Shown here piece after piece: positions 6,903 to 14,403 of a stretch of DNA of 16,507 nt (positions are counted from its first letter, which is position 1; each line of letters begins with the position of its first letter). The DNA is from Methanomassiliicoccaceae archaeon UBA472 (GTDB lineage: Archaea > Thermoplasmatota > Thermoplasmata > Methanomassiliicoccales > UBA472). The stretch lies in assembly GCA_002497075.1 (NCBI GenBank), contig DAML01000012.1, positions 1,714 to 18,220 on the forward strand, in the 5' to 3' direction. The notes beneath the pieces are model-generated. The model was not told where the DNA came from and made no database searches. It saw nothing but the letters and a program-made list of their open reading frames with translations. Position numbers and translations under genes: made by a program.

Positions 6903-8270
6903 TCAATCCCCTCCCACGTCGGCGGCCATCATCTTGCGCATCTCCTCGCCGCAGCCGCGGACCTCCTTTCCGGGTATCCGGGTGATGGCCGATTCCAGAA
7001 CCGGGCCGGGGCGGTCGCAGTGCGGGCAGTGCTCCAGCATCTTGACCTTGTCGTTGGTGACGATGAAACCGGGATAGGCGTTCATGGAGCCGTCCAAAAA
7101 GGCGAACCGGCCGTACTTGCCGTAGCCGATGTTGTTGCCCTCGTCATCCAGCACCATGGGGTGCAGATAGGTGGTCGGGATGTGGAAGTAGTGGCCTTCG
7201 GGGCATTGCAGCATCCAGCCGTTGCCCTCCACCATGCCGTACATGTCCAGGCAGTGCTCCGGTCGAACTCCGAGAAGCTCCTCCACGTCCTTGCGGAACC
7301 TCTCCTCCGGGATCCGCTCGTTCTCGTGCGCCTTCCAGCCGCCCCCGGTGAGGATCATGGTCCTGTCGCCTATGTCGTAGGACTTGCCCTTCTCCTTGAG
7401 CTCGTTGAGAACGTAATGCAGCATGAAAGGAACGCCGACCAAAGCGATGCGGGAACCGTCCTTGGACCTCTGCCCGATCCAGTCCACTATGCGGTCGATC
7501 GACTTCTGGGTGGTTCTGCTGACCACGTACTTGGTGATCTTGCCGACCAGGGTGTCGCCCTTGATCATGGACTGGCGGACGGTCTCGGTGTTCACCTCGC
7601 GGTCTAGCGCGACCTCGACATCCTTCATGATGTCGTACATGACCGTGCCCAGTCTCCCCGCGAACAGATTGGTCTTGAAGGGATTGGGCATCAATAGGAA
7701 GGAGTGCATGTCCGGTCCCCAGCGGGGGTAGAACATGGTGAGGGCGCCCTTGGACAAGGCGTACTCGTTGGAGAAGAAGGCCTTCATGTCCCTGGGTATG
7801 AACGTGTGGCGACCGGAGGTGCCGCTGCTGTAGGCCACGGCCATCCCCGCATCGTTGAACGATTTGATGACCTCGTCGTGCGTGGGTTCCTTGCTCTTGA
7901 TGTGGATCTTGGGAAGCTCCCCGGTGTAAACGTTAGCGAGCCACAGGGCGAAGTCCCTTCCCGTCGGATAGGTCTTGAAGAAGTCAGTGGACACCACCGG
8001 GACCTTGTCCAGGTCGTCCGAGGCCCTTATCGAGGCGGGGTCGAACTTAAGTTCCTCGCAATAAGTGCGGTACGTCCGGTTGCTCTTGAAATGCCGGTCG
8101 AGCTGGTATCTGACCGCCTTGTAGCGGAGATCGTTCGCCTCTTTAGGGTCCATGCGGAAATAGTCCGACGGCCCGTATACGGCGTGATCCGATGGGGTCC
8201 AATCCGCCCGGTTGGGTATGTACTTGGCGGTATGGGCATCGAACTTGCGGATGTACTCGGCGAAGTCCAT
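6903..8270 (-). CDS. LuxE-like acyl-protein synthetase (acyl-AMP-forming)
   Basis: This is a 455-residue member of the LuxE/acyl-protein synthetase branch of the adenylate-forming (ANL) enzymes. They activate a carboxylic acid with ATP and pass the acyl group to a Cys. Visible motifs are the Ser/Thr/Gly phosphate-binding loop YSSGTSGR (147-154), the acyl-adenylate motif DMYGMVEGN (342-350) and a GKYGR-like segment (384-388). A C415-x2-C418 knuckle is followed by EVRGCG, with Cys440 15 residues from the C-terminus. LuxE enzymes carry their acylated Cys near the C-terminus, so Cys440 is the candidate. A phenylacetate-CoA-ligase-like role is the alternative. A TATA box about 25 bases upstream of the ATG predicts a leaderless transcript covering this gene and the next. 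Confidence 0.87.
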   Translation of the reverse strand: MDFAEYIRKFDAHTAKYIPNRADWTPSDHAVYGPSDYFRMDPKEANDLRYKAVRYQLDRHFKSNRTYRTYCEELKFDPASIRASDDLDKVPVVSTDFFKTYPTGRDFALWLANVYTGELPKIHIKSKEPTHDEVIKSFNDAGMAVAYSSGTSGRHTFIPRDMKAFFSNEYALSKGALTMFYPRWGPDMHSFLLMPNPFKTNLFAGRLGTVMYDIMKDVEVALDREVNTETVRQSMIKGDTLVGKITKYVVSRTTQKSIDRIVDWIGQRSKDGSRIALVGVPFMLHYVLNELKEKGKSYDIGDRTMILTGGGWKAHENERIPEERFRKDVEELLGVRPEHCLDMYGMVEGNGWMLQCPEGHYFHIPTTYLHPMVLDDEGNNIGYGKYGRFAFLDGSMNAYPGFIVTNDKVKMLEHCPHCDRPGPVLESAITRIPGKEVRGCGEEMRKMMAADVGGD

Positions 8271-8290
8271 TTAAGTTCTCAACGACACCC

Positions 8291-8300
8291 TAATTATAAA
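8291..8300 (-). promoter_or_regulatory. TATA box of the LuxE-like operon
   Basis: TTTATAATTA on the minus strand, centred about 25 bases from the ATG at 8270, implies initiation at or next to the start codon. Confidence 0.55.
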
Positions 8301-8385
8301 GATTATGTTTTTTCTTTGGGGCAAAAAAATCGACAATCGTAGTATTTATCATAAAAATCACCGTTCCTGGGGTGTTGCGAAACTA

Positions 8386-8411
8386 TATGTATGCAAGTAA
8401 TTGCTTACATA
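8386..8411. promoter_or_regulatory. 26-bp near-palindrome, probable TetR operator
   Basis: The left half TATGTATGCAAGT and right half AATTGCTTACATA form a 26-bp inverted repeat with two mismatched base pairs. It overlaps the TATA-like CTATATGTA (8383-8391) and ends two bases before the TetR ATG at 8413, so it covers the expected start of a leaderless transcript. TetR regulators usually bind such operators and repress their own operon. The divergent LuxE promoter is about 90 bases away and might be affected too. Confidence 0.65.
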
Positions 8412-8412
8412 A

Positions 8413-9033
8413 ATGATGGTCGTTCCGAGCGCTCAAAGCCCTCCGGAGAGAAAGGGATCGAGGGAGAGAATTTTGAAGGCGGCGTTCGAGCTGTTCGCCG
8501 AGAAGGGTTATGAAGGGACGACCACCCGGTCCATCGCCAAAAGGGCCGGGGTGAACGAGGTCACGCTCTTCAGGAATTTCGGGAGCAAGGAGGCCCTCTT
8601 CCGCCAGGTGGCCATAGACATGCTTCCTCTGCGGCGCATAAAAGAGGGCGTGGACTTCGGCGCGGAAGGCACTGCCGAAGAGGTCCTGGTGCGCAACGCC
8701 CGGCTGGTGCTGGACATACTGAAGGGGAACCGGCACATATTCATGATCCTGGTGGGCGAGATCTGGAGGCACCCGGAGCTGAAGGAGGACGTGGGCATCG
8801 AGATCTTCGATCAGGCGGTGCAGTTCGTCACCGGCCAGATGCAGATAATGATCGACGACGGCCGGCTGCGAGACGTCGATCCGTTCGTGGTCGCCCGGTC
8901 CTGGATGGGCACGGTGCAATCACATTTCCTGCTGAACTACCTGATCGGCCCGGGAAACCTCGACCCGGACGCCGAGGAGAGGCTGCTTAGAGGATGGGCG
9001 GACATATTCGTCAACGGGGCAGGGAGGCGATGA
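8413..9033 (+). CDS. TetR/AcrR family transcriptional regulator
   Basis: This is a 206-residue TetR-type repressor. The N-terminal helix-turn-helix (about 15-62) is classical: RERILKAAFELFAEKGYEGT, then TRSIAKRAGVNEVTLFRNFG, then SKEALFRQV. The rest is a helical ligand-binding domain in which no ligand is recognisable. It is the first gene of an operon with an ABC ATPase and an ABC-2 permease, separated from the ATPase by one base, so it probably senses a compound exported by that transporter. A 26-bp near-palindrome covers its start and TATA region, which fits autorepression. The transcript is predicted to be leaderless. Confidence 0.93.
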   Translation: MMVVPSAQSPPERKGSRERILKAAFELFAEKGYEGTTTRSIAKRAGVNEVTLFRNFGSKEALFRQVAIDMLPLRRIKEGVDFGAEGTAEEVLVRNARLVLDILKGNRHIFMILVGEIWRHPELKEDVGIEIFDQAVQFVTGQMQIMIDDGRLRDVDPFVVARSWMGTVQSHFLLNYLIGPGNLDPDAEERLLRGWADIFVNGAGRR

Positions 9034-9034
9034 G

Positions 9035-9898
9035 ATGGAAAGCGATAGATACGTCGTTCGCACGGATGGCCTGAGGAAGGAGTACGGGGAGATCGTTGCC
9101 GTGCGGGACCTGTGCCTTGGCATACCTTCCGGGTGCATATACGGACTTATCGGGCCGAACGGTTCGGGAAAGACCACGGCCATCAAGGTGCTGATGGGAT
9201 TGGTGCGGGCCACCTCCGGCAAGGCCGAGGTGCTCGGGCGGAGCGTTCCGGTCAAGGGCAAGAACGCTCGGGTCAGCTACATGCCACAGTAGCTTGCCCT
9301 CTACACGGACCTAACCGTGCACGAGAACGTCCAGCTCTTCGCCGAGCTGAACGGCGTGGAGCCCGATCAGCCTCTGGACAGGGAGAAAAAGGCCCTGGAT
9401 GTGGTCGGACTTTGGGAGAGGAAGGACGACCTGGTCGGGCATCTGAGCGGAGGGATGCAGCATCGCGCGTCGCTGGCCTGCGCCATGATAAATGAACCGG
9501 CGCTGATGTTCCTGGACGAACCGACCGTAGGTGTGGACCCTGAGCTCCGCGCGGGATTCTGGGAGCATTTCCGCTCCCTCAAGGCCGCGGGCAGGACGGT
9601 CGTGCTCACCACGCATTACATGGACGAGGCGTCCCGCTGCGACCTGGTGGGTATGATGCATAAAGGCGGTCTCATCGCGGAAGGGACGCCGGCCGCGCTC
9701 ATGAGCGAATCTGGCCGTGATAACCTGGAGGACGCCTTCCTGGTGTTCATCAGGAGGTGCCAGGTTGAACTCCCGGAGGTTGCTGGCGATAACCAAGAAG
9801 GTGCTTCGTTCACTGCGGCACGACCGGCGCACGGCGGCCTTCCTGGTGCTCATGCCCATATTCATGATCACCATATTCGGCTATACCTTCGGAGGTGA
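9035..9898 (+). CDS. ABC exporter ATPase interrupted by an in-frame TAG
   Basis: This is a drug-efflux-type ABC ATPase. It has Walker A GPNGSGKTT (40-48), Q-loop YMPQ with Gln85, signature LSGGM (137-141), Walker B ALMFLDEP (156-163) and the switch His194. Codon 86 (9290-9292), directly after the Q-loop Gln, is TAG. The frame resumes at once with LALYTDLTVHENV, as the family expects. It could be read through as pyrrolysine if the host has that system, or it is a nonsense mutation or base error. GGGAGG lies seven bases before the ATG. The conserved sequence ends at LEDAFLVFIRR (about 9757). The frame then runs 134 bases into the permease gene, so a one-base frameshift near 9750 is possible. 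Confidence 0.85.
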
Positions 9899-10916
9899 GG
9901 TCGAGGACGTCGAGGTCTACGTCGTAGATCTGGACGAGGGGGTGGGACCATTGGACCTGTCGGACCGGATCATCTCCCATCTTCGCAGCGACGATTCGCT
10001 CAGGGTGGTGGATGTGGTGAGCGCCTCCGATGGTTTGGACGATCCAGTGGCCTACGGCCGTGAGAAGGTGGAGAACGGCGAGGCCTGAGGATGCATCGCA
10101 TTCCCGGCGGACTTCACCTCGGACATGATGTCTTTCTCGCCTGGTAACTCGTCCGCGGCCGAGGCGGCCACGGTGACCTTGTTCCTGGACGGGAGCAATA
10201 TCAGCATCGTGCAGACCGTTACCTCCGCCGTCGGTTCTGCCCTGACCGATGCCGTGGTGGACGATCTGGGAATGGCCCAACCGGTACGCGTGGCCCCGGA
10301 CATGGTCTACGGGGAGGGCCGGGACTTCCTGGACACGTTCGCGCCGGGCGTGATCTCGTTGGCGGTCATGATGGTCACCTTCATGATATCCATCATATCG
10401 TTCATACATGAGCGGACCACCGGTACGCTGGCCAGGCTGCTCTCCACGCCGGTGACCGAAGGAGAGGTGGTGATGGGTTATGCCCTGGCCTTCGGATTGG
10501 TCGGACTGGCGCAATCAGCGGTAGTGCTGGCCACCGCCCTGCTCCTCTTCGGCGTGCAGGTGGAAGGCTCACTGGCCCTGGTCCTGTTCACCGTCTTCCT
10601 GCTGGGCATGGGCATGCAGGGGCTCGGGTTCCTGCTTTCAGCGAACGCCCGCACCGAGTTCCAGGCCGTGCAGTTCATCCCCATAATCCTCTTCCCCTCG
10701 ATCCTCCTGTCAGGCGTGTTCTGGCCCCTGGAATCGGTACCGGAGGTGCTGCGGCCGATATCCTACCTGCTGCCGCTGACATACGCCGTCGACGGTGTCC
10801 GTTCGGTAATGGTGCGCGGCTGGGGCCTGGAAGAGATATGGCCGGACCTGACCGTACTGCTGCTGTTCGCCGTGGCGGTGCTCGCCCTGTCGATAGCGTT
10901 GATGCGTCGGAGGTGA
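9765..10916 (+). pseudogene. ABC-2 type permease interrupted by an in-frame TGA
   Basis: This is the membrane partner of the preceding ATPase. From TTG 9765 it would have 383 codons, with TGA at codon 108 (10086-10088). GGAGGTG at 9752-9758 precedes the TTG. The layout is typical of ABC-2 exporters: a first membrane helix (about 22-42), a large extracytoplasmic domain (about 43-190) and five or so helices from about 200 to 380, including FMISIISFIHERTTGTLARL. Around the stop the sequence reads VENGEA*GCIAFPADF. Related permeases often have Trp at that place, so TGG to TGA is the simplest explanation. The frame is otherwise open and well conserved. Without the stop this would be a functional exporter subunit. 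Confidence 0.82.
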
Positions 10917-10956
10917 ACATGTCAATCAACGAAAACTTTTAAAATAATATTATATC

Positions 10957-10962
10957 TTTTTT
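10957..10962 (+). terminator. Oligo-T run after the TetR-ABC operon
   Basis: Six T residues lie in an AT-rich stretch about 40 bases after the permease stop. There is no strong hairpin, which is normal for archaeal termination. Confidence 0.35.
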
Positions 10963-10991
10963 GATAACCCAGACCACGGGAGCGTGCAAAG

Positions 10992-11009
10992 TTAATTATA
11001 AAATATAAA
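10992..11009 (+). promoter_or_regulatory. TATA box region of the first TM-repeat gene
   Basis: TTAATTATAAAATATAAA is a strong AT-rich TATA element. Initiation is expected near 11020-11029, followed by GGTGA (11025-11029) and the TTG start at 11036. Confidence 0.5.
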
Positions 11010-11035
11010 TCAAGAGGGGTGCAAGGTGAATTAAC

Positions 11036-11869
11036 TTGGTCGACCTGTTGGACGAGCTAAGCACGATGTGGGACGGCTTCCTTATGGCGGTACCAGCCAT
11101 TCTGGCAGCCATCATCGTACTGATTATAGGCTATTTGGTGGCCTGGGTAGCGGGAAAGATAGTCAAGAAGGTAGTGCAGAAGGCCGGTCTGGAGAGGTTC
11201 TTCAACCAGACCGCCACCGGCCGGGCGTTCCTGTCGTCAGGATTGTACGCCTCCAATCTGGCAAGCATGCTGGTGATGGCCTTCGTCATGATCTTCTTCA
11301 TCATCCTGGCCATCCAGGTCCTGGACATGAGCGGGATCTTCGGAGATTATCTCACGCGCCTGGCGAACTACCTGCCCAAGCTGTTCGTGGGCGTTCTGGT
11401 CCTGATCGTCGGAGCGTTCTTCGCTGACTTCCTCTCCTCGTTCATAGGCCGCATAGTGAGGCCCATGTTCCCGGAGGGCAAGCAGAACATCGCCGAGATG
11501 CTGAAGAACCTGCTGTTCATCGGTCTCATCGCCTTCGTGGTGCTTCTGGCCCTGAACCTCATGCTGCTCACCGGAGCATTGGTCTACACCCTGGTCCTGG
11601 GCTTCGTGATCATCGGTGTCGGAATACTGCTGACGGACGCCCTGATCAAGTCGGTCGCTGACGAGCACCCCGACTTCAAGGAGGTCGCCGGCTACGCCAA
11701 GTTCGTGCTGTACTCGATCTTCCTGATCATCGGCACTGGCGCCATATTCGCCACCTTCCCGGGCGTGACGGGCATCATCGCCAACATATCCTGGGCCTTC
11801 GCTCTGGCCCTGGCGCTCATGCTGGTCCCGGTGGCCTTCGCCATGACCAAGAAGATGACCAAGCAGTGA
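11036..11869 (+). CDS. Polytopic membrane protein with TM-helix (MscS-associated) repeats
   Basis: This 277-residue integral membrane protein has about seven hydrophobic segments (about 15-39, 74-96, 114-134, 156-176, 181-202, 221-240 and 250-270). The repeated pattern, LIIGYLVAWVAGKIVKKVV and later FVGVLVLIVGAFFADFLSSF, resembles the conserved TM-helix domain found in small-conductance mechanosensitive channel relatives. The MscS beta domain is absent. Channel function is therefore only a suggestion. The start is TTG, supported by GGTGA six bases upstream and a good TATA box. The next gene downstream is a shorter paralogue. A T-rich terminator follows the stop. Confidence 0.82.
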   Translation: MVDLLDELSTMWDGFLMAVPAILAAIIVLIIGYLVAWVAGKIVKKVVQKAGLERFFNQTATGRAFLSSGLYASNLASMLVMAFVMIFFIILAIQVLDMSGIFGDYLTRLANYLPKLFVGVLVLIVGAFFADFLSSFIGRIVRPMFPEGKQNIAEMLKNLLFIGLIAFVVLLALNLMLLTGALVYTLVLGFVIIGVGILLTDALIKSVADEHPDFKEVAGYAKFVLYSIFLIIGTGAIFATFPGVTGIIANISWAFALALALMLVPVAFAMTKKMTKQ

Positions 11870-11899
11870 ACGGGGCCCTGCCCCCTCTTTCTATTTCCC

Positions 11900-11906
11900 T
11901 TTTTTT
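11900..11906 (+). terminator. Oligo-T terminator between the two TM-repeat genes
   Basis: A run of seven T follows a pyrimidine-rich stretch about 30 bases after the stop at 11869. It suggests that the two paralogues are transcribed separately. Confidence 0.45.
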
Positions 11907-11927
11907 ACTGCGTACCGACGAAACTCA

Positions 11928-11938
11928 ATTATAATCCG
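11928..11938 (+). promoter_or_regulatory. TATA-like element of the second TM-repeat gene
   Basis: An AATTATAAT element lies about 30-40 bases before the GTG at 11969. It gives the second paralogue its own promoter with a very short leader. Confidence 0.4.
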
Positions 11939-11968
11939 GAACGACAAACAACAATCGGAGGCTTTACC

Positions 11969-12568
11969 GTGGCGGACATTCCCGTGGAGATCGATGCCTG
12001 GCTGGACATAATCCTGGATACCGTCCCGTCCATAATTCTGGCCGTGGTGACCCTGATCATCGGTTACATCCTGGCCTACGTGGCTGGCGAAATGGTCAGG
12101 GAGGTGTTCTGCCGGATCGGACATGACCGCGCGGCGGGCATCTCCGGGCTGAAGCCCTCGGTCATGGCCGGAAAGATCGCCAAGGCCCTGGTTTTCGCCA
12201 TCGCCGCCATATTGGCCATCCAATTGCTGGCCGAAGCGGAACTGTTCGGTGACGGGCAGGCGGCGGTCGAGGCCTACGGCATACGGTTCATCCTCGGACT
12301 TCTGATAATGTTCGTCGGTGCCTTTCTTGCCGATATCACCTCGTCGGTGGTGGCGCGTTGGCTGCACGGAGGGGTCTGCAGTTCGGAGGAGACCGACCCG
12401 ACCAGGGAGCTGGTGTTCCTCGGGCTTATCGTCTCGGTGGTGCTGGTCGGCCTAGGCATAATGCTGGTGGACAGCCTTGTGGTACTCCTGATGTTCCTGG
12501 CGTTCCTGGTCATCGGGGTGATCTTGATCCTCGCGGAGACGCGGCGCAAGATGTGCCGGAAGGTTTGA
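11969..12568 (+). CDS. Shorter paralogue of the TM-helix repeat membrane protein
   Basis: This 199-residue membrane protein clearly matches the preceding gene: LIIGYILAYVAGEMVREVF against LIIGYLVAWVAGKIVKKVV, and FILGLLIMFVGAFLADITSS against the corresponding later segment. It has about five hydrophobic segments (about 18-38, 70-90, 104-125, and two within 147-190) and lacks the C-terminal pair of its paralogue. It has three Cys (C48, C137, C196), whereas the paralogue has none. The start is GTG with GGAGG eight bases upstream. Its 3' end is convergent with the broken cyclase-like gene, five bases away. Function is unknown; a channel-like or envelope role is possible. Confidence 0.8.
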   Translation: MADIPVEIDAWLDIILDTVPSIILAVVTLIIGYILAYVAGEMVREVFCRIGHDRAAGISGLKPSVMAGKIAKALVFAIAAILAIQLLAEAELFGDGQAAVEAYGIRFILGLLIMFVGAFLADITSSVVARWLHGGVCSSEETDPTRELVFLGLIVSVVLVGLGIMLVDSLVVLLMFLAFLVIGVILILAETRRKMCRKV

Positions 12569-12573
12569 AAAGC

Positions 12574-13572
12574 TCATTGAGAAAGCGAGCGGAGGGCACG
12601 TACGGCGTTCAGCGTGACCCATTTGCTGTCGCGCCCGTTCGTCTCAACGGTGGTGACGAACCTCCCCGCGAAATGGTTCTCCTGGCGCCAACGACCGTTC
12701 TCCCCCTGCTTGGACAGGACGAGTTCGATCGCCTCGTCCATCCGTTCGTCCCTCACCCCCAGCTTACCCAATATCCCAATTATCTCCACCAGGTCGTTGT
12801 TCCACATCAGCGGGAAGCCGAATTTCAGCCAGTTCCTGCGGGATATGTCCCTGAGCTCGGGCGGACATTAGAATATGCGCTGCGCCAGGAGGAACTCCGT
12901 CCCTTCCTCGGCCTTCCTTCGCATCCCTGATGTCCTTTCTTCTTCTGGAGCCTCCGCCACGGCCTTCAACACCTTGACCGCCCCGGAACGGCAGGTGTGG
13001 TTACTCCAGCACAGGTCGTACTGGTACGGCCATTCCTTGTTCGGGTACGGCCCAAGGTCGAACCTCTGGTGCTCGGATATCCATTCAAACCCCTTAACGA
13101 CGCGATCATCCCTTCCATACCCGAGGCGGACCAAGGCGAAGAGCATGTTGGCGGTCAGGCAGCTGAATACGGTCCGGTTGCCGCCGTTCTTTTCCGTGCC
13201 TTTATACGAAAATCTCCCGGATGGACGGTGCTGGCTCCAGCGAAGGACGAACTCGCAGGCGTTCCCGATCCTTTCGTCTGCGGGATCGGCGCACAGCTCG
13301 GCCAGCAGTATCAGGTTCCATACCGTGCCCTTGTACTTGGAGTTCTGGTAGAAGTGCTCCGGCTTACCCCAATGACCTCCAGGCTCCTGCTTGGCCAGCA
13401 CCTTTGGCACTATGCCAGAGAGCATTATCTGGCGCTTCGCCTCCCGGACCTCCGGATCGTTCTCACCTCGGCCGAGAAGATCGCGCAGGGCCAGATATCT
13501 TACGGATGGATCGTCGCTCCCCAGAAGCCAATCCGTTGGGTCCGCCTTGAGCTGCGACGTCCAATCCTTCAT
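12574..13572 (-). pseudogene. Alpha/alpha-barrel (prenyltransferase/squalene-cyclase-like) protein, broken by TAA
   Basis: The intact frame would have 332 codons and is interrupted by TAA at codon 235 (12868-12870). The first part has repeated helical motifs with GGHWGKPEHFYQNSKYKGT and then WNLILLAELCADP, as in terpenoid-cyclase/prenyltransferase alpha/alpha barrels. After the stop the same frame continues with SRRNWLKFGFPLMWNNDLVE and LVLSKQGENGRW, the expected C-terminal part of such proteins. A single-base change from AAA, CAA or GAA would explain the stop. AGGAGG lies eight bases before the ATG at 13572. The gene follows two ABC transporter pairs on the same strand. The substrate is unknown. 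Lipid or isoprenoid chemistry is the family's usual field, but many archaeal members are uncharacterised. Confidence 0.78.
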
Positions 13573-13650
13573 GCCCGAGCCTCCTCTCGTAGTCGATATG
13601 CCTCAGCGCTGAAAAAGGTTGTTCGCCGGCCCGTGTCTACCACGGCCCTA

Positions 13651-14403
13651 TCAGGCGACCTCTTCCTGCCTGAAAACGAACGCACCGATCGACACCAGTA
13701 CGACGGTCACCGCCACCAACGCCAGGACCGAAACCACCCAATCGCCGGAGGTCCAGGCCACGGACCCGAGGTCCGTCAGCTCGGAGGCCACCACCTCCAG
13801 CTGATGGCGGATGGTGAGCTTGCCGATGGAGCCTGGAACGGAGGCTATGAAGCCCTCCCAGATGAATATGTAGATCAGCCCCAGGTATATCGGCTGCCTC
13901 ATCAGCGTCCCGAGGAAAAGGAAGAGAGCCGAATATACCAGCACGCCCAGGTACTGCAACGCGATGAAGGTTATGATTAGCTGCGCCCCGCCCGCCCGCT
14001 CCGGCGAGAATATCAGGAACGCCAGTCCGCCGATGGATGTCACCACGGTGATCAGCAGGCACAGCACCATGACCAGCCCGATATAGTACCCCAGATAGGA
14101 TATCCTGCGGTCCAGCGGCGCGGTTATGACCTGCACGATGCTGCGGTCGTCCATCTCGTTCCTGATCATGGACGCCCCGTAGATGAGCGACAGTACGGGA
14201 AGGAGGAACGCCAGGAGCAGGATGACCATGAGATCGCTGGCGAAGTCCAGGTTCGCCCCGTCCTCCGTCGCCGCGTAGCCCATGACCAAGGCCACAAGCG
14301 CCCCCAGGAGCATGACCAGCATCCAGCGCCTGTTCATCAGCAGCTTGCGGGCGGAGAAGGCCGCCACCGTGCGAAGACCGATAACGTTCAAGGACATCAG
14401 CAT
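13651..14403 (-). CDS. ABC-2 type permease (second pair)
   Basis: This is a 250-residue membrane subunit of an ABC transporter, with about six hydrophobic segments from residue 25 to the C-terminus. An amphipathic N-terminal stretch (TVAAFSARKLLMNRRW) and the segment SMIRNEMDDRSIVQVITAPL, between the second and third helices, are typical of the ABC-2 class. I chose the ATG at 14403 because it overlaps the TGA of the upstream ATPase by one base (TGATG), which implies coupled translation. The open frame extends 23 codons further into the ATPase gene but that part is not membrane-like. It is paralogous to the permease at 15326-16147. The cargo is unknown. Confidence 0.88.
   Translation of the reverse strand: MLMSLNVIGLRTVAAFSARKLLMNRRWMLVMLLGALVALVMGYAATEDGANLDFASDLMVILLLAFLLPVLSLIYGASMIRNEMDDRSIVQVITAPLDRRISYLGYYIGLVMVLCLLITVVTSIGGLAFLIFSPERAGGAQLIITFIALQYLGVLVYSALFLFLGTLMRQPIYLGLIYIFIWEGFIASVPGSIGKLTIRHQLEVVASELTDLGSVAWTSGDWVVSVLALVAVTVVLVSIGAFVFRQEEVA

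Noticed and set aside
10086..10088. Selenocysteine at the permease TGA
   Set aside because: The position is not a redox site, Trp is the likely original residue, TGA is the normal stop for every other gene here, and I see no SECIS-like hairpin.
9035..10916. A transposon or insertion as cause of the broken ABC operon
   Set aside because: No transposase, terminal inverted repeats or target duplications are visible. The lesions are single in-frame codons.
12997..13980. A 327-codon plus-strand frame at 13-14 kb
   Set aside because: It lies across the cyclase-like gene and an ABC permease in antisense, and it has no recognisable motif or ribosome site.
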